DNA of 64,000 nucleotides from assembly GCA_014607495.2 (NCBI GenBank), contig CP053170.1:5642001-5706000 (forward strand), given 5' to 3'. This stretch comes from Carposina sasakii. Taxonomy: Eukaryota > Arthropoda > Insecta > Lepidoptera > Carposinidae. This document shows, piece by piece, positions 11,717 to 23,235 of the stretch. Within the stretch, counting starts at the first letter, position 1. Every line of letters starts with the position of its first letter. The notes below the pieces were generated by a model that saw only the letters and a list, made by a program, of their open reading frames with translations, had not been told where the DNA came from and did not search any database. The position numbers and the translations under genes are program-made.

Positions 11717-12499
11717 GTAAGAAGTGAAAGGTTTTAGTTACACAAATGTATAGTTTTTTAAGGAGTGTAACGCTGAATTATAGGACAAGTCCACTTTTAG
11801 ACGGTTCGGTAAGGTTACCATCATATTGTCAAATGCCATGAAGTTCGTTTACTGGCTGGACTAAGCGTTACGGAGAGTAAAGTAGCATCCCCTACCGTAG
11901 CCGTAGGTAGCTGGTATACTTACTTATAGTTTTTCGATCGAAGAGATAGAAGTTCGTCCTCGTAATAATTTCTATTGAGGGATCGCCCGCCACCGGGCCC
12001 TATACCCTCCGCTGACCCTCGGATCTGCCTACTCATGATCACGAACACTAGACACTACAGTCGCAACGAGAAGCCAGATCCAAGCACCTAGCATAATAAT
12101 AGAGATTTGAACTTCCGAATAGTGACGCCTGATACAATTCAATACTCGTAATAATTACCTATTTCCTGCAGTAAGCCTTCATTTTGCACGTTCGTTAGAT
12201 GACGTGATCAACTCTATCCGCTCGGTAATAAGTTGTTGTGGCATAAAATACCTATGTAGGTACCATCAAAATAACGCATTTTACTTAGGTACTCGTAAGT
12301 AAGTATAGTTCACGCGGAGAAAGTCGCGGGCGGTCATTAGAAGGTAGTTTACATCCCCGCCACCTATCGGACTAGATGCCAATAAGTTACGGAACTCCAT
12401 AAACATATTGACATTTATTTGGCGCCCAACCACATGCCCATTGGGGCAATGTGATATCAAATTCATGTCTACCCGCAAGAAAATTCAATATAATTGCAG
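11717..12499 (+). other. nan intron 3
   Basis: About 780 bases without a convincing exon. I see scattered simple motifs only. Confidence 0.4.
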
Positions 12500-12581
12500 A
12501 TACACACACGATTAGCGAGGACGCTCGTGAAATGTTTTCCCAAATTATCCATGGATGTGGTGGAAGGGGAGGAGTATTTGG
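12500..12581 (+). CDS. nan: Nanchung-like TRPV, exon 4
   Basis: A short exon after TTGCAG, coding for the inter-ankyrin segment [20 protein letters not shown]. It ends in phase 1 at GTAAGT. Confidence 0.85.
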
Positions 12582-13224
12582 GTAAGTTCATTTATTATAT
12601 TATACCCTCAAATATCTTCATCATTTGAGGGTCTCAATCACATGAAGAACTCATCTCAGAGATTTTTTATTTTAAAGACATACCTACCTATAGGCTAATA
12701 TGTATTCCCGAATTCTGGCTACCGAACAGCGGAATCGTAAAGGAGATCCCACAGCTACGTTTAGCATTATAGCGGTGACAGGTAATAGTGGACATATTGC
12801 TAGCTTATCGCCCGAGAGAATACCCGAGTTCCGACAACTCTTACGACATACACCGAAGGAGATGCACCGGTATGATGAATTTGGTGAAAGCGAGATTTTT
12901 AAACTTTTAAACGTCAAATCCACAGAGCTAAGTAATAACTAGACAAAGCAAGTGTTTCTACATGCTGTGTAAAAAGGGATTGCAAACCAATTCTATCAGC
13001 CCTAATTCCTTCAGTCGAGGCTCGAGAACGATTGTCTATTCTAATTCTTAAGTCTATTTTTTACATGCAAACTACATCCACTTAGTTTATCTAGTTATCT
13101 CTGTGAATTTGACGTTTAAAAGTGACATCTCGCTCTCACCAAATTCATCATACCGGTGCTGATGTATTCTAGTGAAGCTCCGCAGCAAAAGATAGGTTTG
13201 TTGTATATGTGTGCCATTTGCCAG
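12582..13224 (+). other. nan intron 4 with a dispersed repeat
   Basis: Positions 12700-12900 belong to a dispersed family marked by TAGCTTATCGCCYGAGAGAAT, then ACTCTTACGACATAC, then AGTGAAGATCCGCA. Related pieces lie at 13990-14100, 16740-16870, 26630-26740, 29030-29070 and 47450-47600. Part of this intron also carries an inverted partial copy (13085-13190). The open frames here come from this repeat and are not genes. Confidence 0.5.
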
Positions 13225-13320
13225 GGGCCAGCTCTTTACATCTGGCAATAGCATACAGCAACAACGAGCTGGTTCAGGACCTGGTGGAGGCAGGAGCTGA
13301 CGTCAGCCAACGAGCCATTG
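13225..13320 (+). CDS. nan: Nanchung-like TRPV, exon 5 (ankyrin)
   Basis: 31 full codons plus split codons, phase 1-1. It encodes a classical ankyrin repeat, [20 protein letters not shown] followed by AGADVSQRA. The donor is GTGAGC. Confidence 0.92.
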
Positions 13321-13608
13321 GTGAGCACATGGAAATACTGTACTCATAGATAAGCAACCTAAGTTGTTTTGCCTACCTAAGATACAGTGCTTGCTTAAGT
13401 ACGTTGCTTAGTACCCACGACACAAGACCTTATGGATCTTGATGTGGGACTAGGTTAATGTGTTGTGTAGTGTGTGAATAAAAAAAAAACATTTATAAAA
13501 ATGTAGGTATGCTTAAACATTACCATCCTAATCAGAGTAGTGCATCGCGTGAACTCCGTGATACTCTGTCTGTGTGTGTTGTGTATGGATGTATTTTGCA
13601 TCCTGCAG

Positions 13609-13826
13609 GCAGTTTCTTCCTGCCCCGTGACCAACAATGCGTGCCACCGGCCAGACAGACCAACTACGAAGGTCTGGCGTACCTAGGGGAGTACCCTTTA
13701 GCCTGGGCGGCCTGTTGTGCCAACGAGGCGGTGTACAACCTTTTGCTGGACTCTGAAGCGGACCCTGATGCCCAGGACTCGTTTGGGAACATGATCCTGC
13801 ATATGGTTGTCGTTTGTGATAAATTG
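13609..13826 (+). CDS. nan: Nanchung-like TRPV, exon 6 (ankyrin)
   Basis: Acceptor CTGCAG at 13603-13608. The exon encodes GSFFLPRDQ, then [20 protein letters not shown] and [19 protein letters not shown], covering ankyrin repeats with the GEYPL and LLH-like motifs shared by insect TRPV channels. Phase 1-0, donor GTGAGT. Confidence 0.93.
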
Positions 13827-14137
13827 GTGAGTAAAATAATATGTACATTATAATCACTTAATAGATTAATAGAATGATCTCGTAAAATTTATCTGTGTTT
13901 TTTATAGAAGTCAATGCCAACACTCCTTTTGTGTTTCCTTTCTGTACTCCCGAACCTTTTGGGAATCTTCAGCGGGGCCTTCAGCGACAAGTTGTTTATA
14001 GCTTATCGCCTGAGAGAACGCCCCAAAATTCCATAGTCGACTCTTACGACATACAGGAGATGCAGCTGATATACTTTAGTGAAGATCCGCATCAACAAAG
14101 GGTACGTACCTATGTTTAACTGTAATTTGTATGGCAG

Positions 14138-14363
14138 GACATGTTTGGCTACGCGCTACGTCATCCAAAGGTCCCAGCCAGCAACGGCCGGCCGAACCTT
14201 GCCGGCTTCACGCCCCTAACCCTGGCCTGCCAACTGGGCAGGGCGTCAGTCTTCAGGGAGATGTTGGAGCTGTCTGCCAGGGAGTTCTGGCGCTACTCCA
14301 ACATCACCTGCTCGGCGTACCCTCTTAATGCCTTGGATACTTTGCTGCCTGATGGGAGAACTA
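14138..14363 (+). CDS. nan: Nanchung-like TRPV, exon 7 (ankyrin and linker)
   Basis: Starts [13 protein letters not shown] after GGCAG, continues [20 protein letters not shown], and then [20 protein letters not shown]. This is the last ankyrin repeat and the linker towards the membrane domain. It ends in phase 1 at GTAAGT. Confidence 0.93.
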
Positions 14364-14733
14364 GTAAGTATTGGAATATACGATGCTAGTTCTTACTTAG
14401 CAGTTTATTAAGAGACAGCTGCTCCATTGGTAAACATCGTGCAAGACTTATTAACTTTTTTATTTGAAGAGCTCTGGATAATAAAGTAATAATGTAATAT
14501 TGACTGTTTTTCGGTCACGGCCCAGTCATTTACACAGAAGATGATTAAATTCAATTGCAAAACTGTATGCGCAAACACAGGGTTATTCTCTGTTTTCGCA
14601 CTCTGATGATCTGATCATGGGGCGGAAATCCGATGGGAGAGGTGTCACGAGCTTTCTCGGGCACCATTCCGTGACCATTTTACATCACCTAGTCGCAAAG
14701 AAGGTAACACCTATTTGCAAAGAAATTAGGTAG

Positions 14734-16416
<1,683 letters not shown>

Positions 16417-16665
16417 AACAAGTTCCTCAAACGACTCATGATCCTGATGCTGCACCTACTCCTGCTATCCGTATCGGTATACCTCCGACATAGTAGTGCT
16501 GAAGCCGACACCCATCCTCACTGGGGTTTGGAAGTGTTTGACGCCAGAAGCGGGGTCAGACTGGCGTGCGAACTGGGCACCATTGTCAGTACCCTGTGCT
16601 ATATTATACTGCAGCAGGGTGATGAGATAAAGAACCAAGGATTAGTGGCGTATTTTAAGCAGCTG
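16417..16665 (+). CDS. nan: Nanchung-like TRPV, exon 9 (S1 and S2)
   Basis: 83 codons, phase 0-0. NKFLKRL is followed by the hydrophobic S1 segment MILMLHLLLLSVSVYL, an extracellular loop, and S2 (GTIVSTLCYIILQQGDE). The donor is GTAAGT. Confidence 0.93.
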
Positions 16666-17362
16666 GTAAGTTGGTTATTGTATTGTGGGTTTTGTAGTCT
16701 TTAGTTACCCTTTGCTGATGCAAGGCTTCACTAGAATACATTAGCTGCATCTCCTTCCGTCGTAAGAGTCGACTAAGGAACTCGGGCATTCTCTCAGGGG
16801 ATAAGTTAGCAACTTGTCAATGATCATTTACACGTGGCCTCTATATGGTAAACGTGACTCGTTCGTGTTCCTTCTGGCTACCCTTTTTTGGGCACAGCCG
16901 TACCTATGTATAGGTATGTTAAGCTGAGAGGTTATTCATTATAGGTAATTTGCTTACTACAACAGCACAGTCCTTTAGACTCTAGGTATATAATGAATAG
17001 TTACCTATTCTCGTATTACTTCGGAAGATTACCGATGATACATTTTGGGGTAGGCATAGGTACATACCCATGCCTGCCCGTGGGTATCATACGGGCAGCG
17101 CAGAGCGGAAGCGCCACCCAAGCGGACAACATAGTCCAAAAATCAGACTGCGGTCACCAAGTCACCAACACGCCTGCCCAGCGTGGTGACTATGGGCAAA
17201 AATCCCCCATGGCAGTAGCCTTGTGGCGTGCTCTGGGAGAGGCCTACGTCCAGCAGTGGACTGCATTAGGCTGACGACGACGACGATAGGTACTTTCAAG
17301 TAGAGAAGTAGGTGTTCGAAAAACGCGAAAATCAAGTTCTCTAACCACTGAAGCGGTTATAG
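16666..17362 (+). other. nan intron 9
   Basis: Holds a dispersed-repeat fragment at 16730-16870 and an inverted copy (17060-17278) of the repeat described at 29165-29420. The latter creates a spurious open frame at 16993-17274. Confidence 0.55.
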
Positions 17363-17514
17363 ATCCACGAACCGGCGAAGTTCATCTTCCTGGCATCAAA
17401 CATACTACTACTGGCTTGCATCCCCGCTCGGCTGAGCATGCAGTCGAATGTGGAGGAGGCGATCCTTATCTTCTTGTTGCCGGGCTCTTGGTTTCTTCTC
17501 ATGTTCTTTGCTGG
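17363..17514 (+). CDS. nan: Nanchung-like TRPV, exon 10 (S3 and S4)
   Basis: Two hydrophobic segments, [16 protein letters not shown] (S3) and [19 protein letters not shown] (S4), separated by a short acidic loop. Acceptor TTATAG, donor GTAAGT, ending in phase 2. Confidence 0.92.
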
Positions 17515-17878
17515 GTAAGTCTGAATAATTCATATACTTAAGTATGTAGTTTATTCCAATTTACATTATTTAAGTATGAAAGATATTGAATTTGAATTGA
17601 ACATATCGCGTGAATTTAACATGGAATAATGCCCGTACGGCACAAACCGCGTCGATCTCAAACGATGTTCTAGCGACATACGGCAAGTAATAAGTAGGTA
17701 GCTACTCGTACTTTTGCGGGTTCTCGGAGTGACTCTCCCGTAGGTATAGCTCTGAAACCAGCTCAAATGTGACAATGATAATTTTTACCTTGAAGGTATT
17801 CGGGTGAGAAATACATAGGTAATTTACTTTGACATTATAGTCATTCTTTTATGGTAGAGTGATTAGGGCCAACTTTTA

Positions 17879-18338
17879 GGCTGCGTTTCCACTAAAGCGG
17901 AGCGGAACATACTTTTGGAATCGCACATTTTTGCGCTCAGTTACATACAATCTCTCAGAAAGAGCATACGTCATGTTGTCGTTTAAAAGAAAAAAGCAAT
18001 CCTTATTCTTTATTTTACACATAACATACAATTATATACAGACAGAAATTATGAAAGAAAATGTACAAAGGCGTGCTTATCTCTGAGAGAGATTTCTTCC
18101 AGCAAATCATTTGGGAAAGTGATAATTAAATATAAAAGGTAGATATGATAATCCTCTTATATCTTTTTCTACTTGAAGACGAAGATAACGAATCTGTTGA
18201 AGTTCGTCCACGAAACAACCTAGCTGCCATCCGCACCGCACCGTCCCGCTATCCTCCGCTCCGCATCACCTCGCTATAATTTTATGAATATCCGTTCAGC
18301 TCTGCTCCGCTCCCCTCCGCCTCAGTGGAAACGCAGCC
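17879..18338. repeat. 460-bp inverted-repeat element with TTA duplication
   Basis: The ends GGCTGCGTTTCCACT and its inverse AGTGGAAACGCAGCC enclose GC-rich AGCGGAGCGGA-type subterminal repeats. The flanks are TTA on both sides (17876-17878 and 18339-18341). It fits a non-autonomous DNA transposon with a 3-bp target; no coding capacity is seen. Confidence 0.7.
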
Positions 18339-18439
18339 TTAATGATGTTAACGTGACTGTGGAATCTTGATCCTGTAGTTCTGGCTACCCCATTTCGGAA
18401 ACACAGCCGTGTGTATGTGTATTAATGATATCAGGGTAA

Positions 18440-18592
<153 letters not shown>

Positions 18593-18610
18593 TAATTTAC
18601 CTATAGTATA

Positions 18611-18870
18611 CAGGGTGTAACAAAAGGGGTATGTTAAGCTAAAAGCTATGTAAATAGCCCACTAAAATGAACCTATCCACAAAATTTCAGACTCGAAATC
18701 ACATGTTTATTTTTCTAGATAGTATGGAGAATTCCTAAACAACTCAGGAATGTTCATACAATCTTGAAAAATAAACATGTGATTTCGAGTCTCAAATTCT
18801 GGAAAAAGGTTCTCAATAGTGGGTTGTTTACATAGCTTTTTGCTTAACATAGCCTTTCTGTTACACCCAG
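18611..18870. repeat. Palindromic MITE family B, copy 1
   Basis: 260 bp between TA duplications. Its ends CAGGGTGTAACARAAAGGGT and the inverse are part of inverted arms that run through most of the element, including an AATAAACATGTGATTTCGAG block that appears in both orientations. Other copies are at 22995 (interrupted), 25400, 35469 and 40050. Confidence 0.8.
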
Positions 18871-19012
18871 TATATATGGACCTTTCACTTTACATGTACC
18901 TAGCTATGTCCGTATCAATTTTACTGTCATTTTAAACAATTTGTCAATTGTCTTCCTTCGAGAAACTGGCAGTACCTAACCCTGGTAATTTTTAAAATTG
19001 CTATTTTTACAG

Positions 19013-19098
19013 GTTTCCCAAACGTTCAGTCAACTCTATACTCAAGTTATCCGAGCACATGGATGGCCCTTTTTCAAATCACTTTAGGTGATTATAGC
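19013..19098 (+). CDS. nan: Nanchung-like TRPV, exon 12 (pore loop)
   Basis: Encodes [15 protein letters not shown], the pore helix and selectivity-filter region of insect TRPV channels. Phase 1-0. Acceptor TTTACAG, donor GTAAGT. Confidence 0.93.
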
Positions 19099-19539
19099 GT
19101 AAGTTTAAATTTTGTATGGCTACCTCATGAATGTAAAAAGAACTTTTAGTTTTTTATACGTTCATGGACTACCTATTCATATTTATCTAAGTATGTAAGC
19201 TTACTTTTGTATAAGAATAAAAAATAAGACCTATTTCACGCATGTTTCAAACACTCACTATTAGGCACCTACCTATGGAAGCAGGATTGACATGAAAACA
19301 TAACTATCTACTTAAATAAAAATAAATAAATATTATCGGGCTATGCACTGTACTTAATGGAACTGTAATATCTCTCTCCGTTGAGACTGGTCGCCATTTG
19401 CAAAATACGGTCGGAGAGATTAAAGTGTATGGGAAGTGGTAGGTATTCATGCAACTTTGTTAAATTCTGGTCAGTAAGAATACATACCTAATCCTACTAT
19501 GTATAATATTCTACAACTGGTTTATTGTTTCTTCCACAG

Positions 19540-19701
19540 TACACGGACCTAGGAATGACAACATACCCGAACCTCTCAAAGACAGTGTTCGCAGTGTTCA
19601 TGGTGTTCGTGCCTATTTTACTTCTGAACATGTTGATCGCTATGATGGGAAACACGTACGCTCATGTCATAGAGCAATCTGAGAAGGAGTGGGTCAAACA
19701 G
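19540..19701 (+). CDS. nan: Nanchung-like TRPV, exon 13 (S6 and TRP region)
   Basis: 54 codons. S6 is [20 protein letters not shown], followed by [19 protein letters not shown], the conserved post-S6 region of TRPV proteins. Acceptor TTCCACAG, donor GTAGGT. This exon and the next flank the hairpin at 19817-19903. Confidence 0.95.
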
Positions 19702-19816
19702 GTAGGTACCTATATTCTAGGACATGCTGGGATTAGAAGATTGGACAATGTAAGAATATTGCAAGCGACAGCGAAGTTCTTTTGCTGGATGTTTTCCACA
19801 CATACAACCTATAATC

Positions 19817-19903
19817 TAAATCTGTGCATCCAACACTTTTTTGGTTTTCGTCTTCTTGAATGGGAAGACGAAAACCAAAAAAATGTTGGATGCACAATAT
19901 TTA
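19817..19903. repeat. Near-perfect hairpin in nan intron 13
   Basis: Left arm 19817-19855 and right arm 19864-19903 are inverted copies of about 39 bases with an 8-base loop (TTGAATGG). Mismatches are confined to one position in the T-run and the outer few bases. It is not part of any repeat family I recognise here. It could be a recent fold-back duplication or a precursor-microRNA-like hairpin. Confidence 0.75.
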
Positions 19904-20358
19904 GGTAGGTACCTACTTAATTTTATACTGATACGAGTAACTCAGGTATGATCTATTAACTAACATCAACAACTATCAATAGGTAGGTAGGTAGGTACAT
20001 AGCCCATTCAGCCTAGTCCAATAGGTATACCAATATCGAAACATGTAACTTTATGATCGGCCCAAGGTACCTACAAGAGGGTAATAAGTTAATATTTATT
20101 TTTCATATACTTAACAGTTTAGCACTATACAGATTTAAACTATACCTAAAAATAGCCCACTGTAAGGAACCTCATTTACAAAATTTTAAACTCGATATCA
20201 CATGTTTATTTTTCAAGATTGTATCTAAGAAAATTCCTGGGTTGTGTAGGTATACTTACTATCTGAAAAAAAAACCCTGTGCACCTTAGTATACAAATAT
20301 GTAGATATTCCATTAAAAATGCTATTTTTTATCGAATACCTTTTGCATACATTTCCAG

Positions 20359-20547
20359 TGGGCAAAAATAGTGGTATCACTAGAAAGGTCGGTGGCACAA
20401 GAGGACGCCCACAAGTTCCTCCAAGAGTACTCGATAGGGCTCGGGCCCTCAGACGACCCTCGGTACGAGCAGCGAGCCGTTATGGTCATCAAGAGTAAGG
20501 ACAAAACACGGGCGAAGCAGAGAAAGGGGGCGCTTAGTAATTGGAAG
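20359..20547 (+). CDS. nan: Nanchung-like TRPV, exon 14 (C-terminus, proximal)
   Basis: 63 codons, phase 0-0: [20 protein letters not shown], then [11 protein letters not shown] and [20 protein letters not shown]. The basic [13 protein letters not shown] stretch agrees with my memory of Nanchung. Donor GTAACT. Confidence 0.93.
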
Positions 20548-20605
20548 GTAACTCTCATCATAACATGGCAAGTTTCCGCTGTCAGTCCCTTTGTATGCCT
20601 AGATC

Positions 20606-20655
20606 CACAGAACAGGTAATATAGGCTATATTAGACCTATATTACCTGTTCTGTG
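20606..20655. repeat. Perfect 20-bp hairpin in nan intron 14
   Basis: CACAGAACAGGTAATATAGG (20606-20625) is exactly inverted at 20636-20655 with a 10-base loop. It lies 58 bases after the exon 14 donor. Confidence 0.85.
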
Positions 20656-20831
20656 CTTTTAAACTACGCAACGGATTTTGATGCAGTTTTTTTAAATAGA
20701 TAGAGATTCAAGAGGAAGGGTTATATGTATAGTATTAGCCATTAAACTATCACCGCAGTCATATAGTCGCAAAAAGAAACTTTCATCTGAATAAAATAAT
20801 CTATTTTCACGTTAATATGATTGTTTTGCAG

Positions 20832-20947
20832 CGTGTTGGCAAAGTGACAATAGCTGAGTTGAGGAGACGAGGCATGAGTGGGGAAGAATTGCGGCGACTC
20901 ATGTGGGGAAGGGTGTCTATTTCCACACCTACTAAGCAGCCTTTACC
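20832..20947 (+). CDS. nan: Nanchung-like TRPV, exon 15
   Basis: Encodes [20 protein letters not shown] then [18 protein letters not shown], the conserved end of the Nanchung C-terminal domain. Acceptor TTGCAG, donor GTAAGT, phase 2. Confidence 0.92.
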
Positions 20948-21231
20948 GTAAGTATCTATAGATACATAACACACAGGATTTATTCCCGAAATGGAGTAGC
21001 CAGAACTGCAGCATCATAAAAAAGATCCGTTTAGCATACAAGTTTTAGGCTACTCTCGATCTGACCTTTCTCTAGAATCCTCTTACTTAACAATAAAACA
21101 TGTGAGGCCTAAAAAGTCTGCCCCGTGGTTCAATCAATCTTAAAACAAAGAAATACGTTCATCAAGTTTGCATCAAACCTTATGCTATCTGGGAACTCCA
21201 CCAATCCAATGTTGTGATCATTGTGATCCAG

Positions 21232-21344
21232 TCGGCGCGGACCGCCCCCAGACGTAACGGGCGCGGACTGCACCGCAGGAGACGGTGTGGGCTCCGCATT
21301 AAGCTCTGCACTTAATGTCATGGCGTTTGCTGAACTGGATCTTG
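21232..21344 (+). CDS. nan: Candidate nan exon 16
   Basis: This is the only open frame here that keeps phase with exon 15 and leads to a strong GTAAGT donor. It encodes RRGPPPDVTGADCTAGDGVG and then ALSSALNVMAFAELDL. The acceptor GATCCAG lacks a good pyrimidine tract, so the left edge is uncertain. Other acceptors at 21251 and 21278 would give a frame that stops within the exon. The opposite strand is also open (21130-21321), but no splice context supports it. Confidence 0.45.
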
Positions 21345-21560
21345 GTAAGTGTTTGCTTATAGATTTATTTATTATTTATTCACCCGTATAAAACATTGTC
21401 AAGCTTATCAGGTCAATGCGATAAATAGATATTTAGATAACCTAGGTTAGATTGTTGGTAGTAGGTATTCAAAGCCGTCTGTAGATACGTTTTGGGCAAG
21501 AATAAGCAAATCACCAAATTCACCATTAAATTATTACCTACCTATATCAGTTAATGGTGA

Positions 21561-21682
21561 AGGTAGGGTAAGCACGAACCTTTTTACGCGGCGTAACGCT
21601 ATCGACTCTGAAGCAAAATCTATGAGATTTGACAGTTTGACAATATAGCGTTACGACTGTAGAGAGGTTCGTGCTTGCCCCA
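21561..21682. repeat. Short palindromic MITE
   Basis: GGGTAAGCACGAACC at the left is the inverse of GGTTCGTGCTTGCCC at the right, and internal TAGCGTTACG/CGTAACGCTA repeats extend the arms. It lies in the intron between candidate exons 16 and 17. Confidence 0.7.
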
Positions 21683-21802
21683 CAGATTTAACTCACAAGT
21701 ATGATTACTATCTTGGCTGCGGCGGCATAATGTGGCCGTATATACTGGCTGCTTAAGTTTATAAAGTAGTCTTCCGGTCTCGGCTGCAGATAGCACCTGC
21801 AG

Positions 21803-22666
21803 TGGCTACAAGATTGGTTTACAGCAATCCAAACGTAGCTGTACCTAATATATTAAAACCAATGAGCACTGTTTTTGCAGGACAAGACATGAATCAGAAA
21901 CATACAACCCCAGATTTATTGGTCAACGGAAATCTTCCACCGCCTGGGATATCTCAAGCTACTGCAAACCAGCTCAATATTCCACCAGGTTTCGTGTCTT
22001 CGGGTAAAATGCCCAGTGCCAATGCATCTCAATTTTTAAACCCACCAATGCCTATTGGCGCACCGCAAAATCAAATGGGGCAAATACGACCAGCAGGGCA
22101 GGCACAATACACAACAAGGCAAATGCAGCCAGCTGTAGGCCAAGCGTTGGGGCAAAATACTCAGCAAATTCAGTCACATGTGCGAGTGCCAATGACTGTT
22201 GGTCAAGCTCCTATAAGACCACAAACAACGGCGGGGCAACCAAATATGTTGGTGCAAATGCAACCAACGACTATGGGGCAGGGACAACACATGGCAATGG
22301 GACAAATGCAACAAACGACAATGGGTCAAATGCAGCCAACTGCAATGGGGCAGGGACAACACCTGACGATGGGACAAATGCAACAAACGACAATGGGACA
22401 AATGCAGCCAACTCCAATGGGGCAGGGACAACACATGACGATGGGACCAATGCAACAGATGGCTATAGGGCAAATGCAACAAACTACAATGGGACCAATG
22501 CAACCTATGACAATGGGGCAAATGCAACAGGCACAGGGACCTATATCAGGGGTGGGACAGCCACCAGGCATAGGTTTTGTTCCCTCAGGATCCATAGCAA
22601 GCCCTGGAATGCAATTTTTAGGTCAAACGCCTAATATGCAAATTATGCCTCAAGTTATTCCTCCAG
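21803..22666 (+). CDS. Nan-linked exon 17 with Met-Gly-Gln repeats
   Basis: A stop-free exon of 864 bases bounded by CTGCAG and a consensus GTAAGT donor, phase 1-1. It encodes ATRLVYSNPNVAVPNILKP and then a Pro/Asn/Gln-rich region. The tandem octapeptide repeat (MGQMQQTT, MGQMQPTP, MGQGQHMT) at about 22255-22545 has a 24-bp unit and a 72-bp higher-order period. Phases fit candidate exon 16 upstream and exon 18 downstream. I know no such exon in Nanchung; it is probably a disordered tail. Confidence 0.6.
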
Positions 22667-23235
22667 GTAAGTGAAGTGTCCCAGTTTTTATTTATAACGT
22701 AATTAACGCTTACGCTAACTTGTAACTAACCTTGGCACCAAGAGGAATATTAAAAAAGTAGCAAAAAACTAGGCCTATCAGCCTAGAAGGGCAGCTTTCT
22801 CTCAATAAAGATAGAGGCCCTTTAGTATAGGTACCTATGGTCCTAAATGTCCTAATCAGCCTAGCTAATTTAATAGGTATTAAGCTCGAGTCAATAGTGT
22901 AGCTATCGAGAGTAGTTGGCACTGTTAGGTACTATATCTACCTTATACCTACAGGTTGTAACAGAAGGTTAAGTATGAAAATAGACCCACTATACAGGGT
23001 GTAACAGAAAGGGTATGTTAAGCGAAGAGCTATGTAAATAGCCCACTATAGAGATCCTATTTCCAAAATTTGAGACTCGAAATCACATTTTTATTTTTCA
23101 AGATTGTATGGACATTCCTGAGTTGTTTCGGAATTCTTCATACTATTCGGAAAAATAAAAATGTGAATTTGAGTCTGAAATTTTGGAAATAGGTTCTATA
23201 TAGTGGGCTATTTACATAGCCTTTCGCTTAACATA

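Noticed and set aside
12700..12942. Plus-strand 80-codon open frame
   Set aside because: Lies in a dispersed repeat in intron 4, and its phase does not fit neighbouring exons.
21130..21321. Minus-strand frame over candidate exon 16
   Set aside because: No minus-strand splice signals, and the plus strand offers a phase-compatible exon with a strong donor.
22174..22595. Cys/His- and Cys/Ile-rich minus-strand frames
   Set aside because: Antisense of the Met-Gly-Gln coding repeat; the apparent repeats are a mirror of it.
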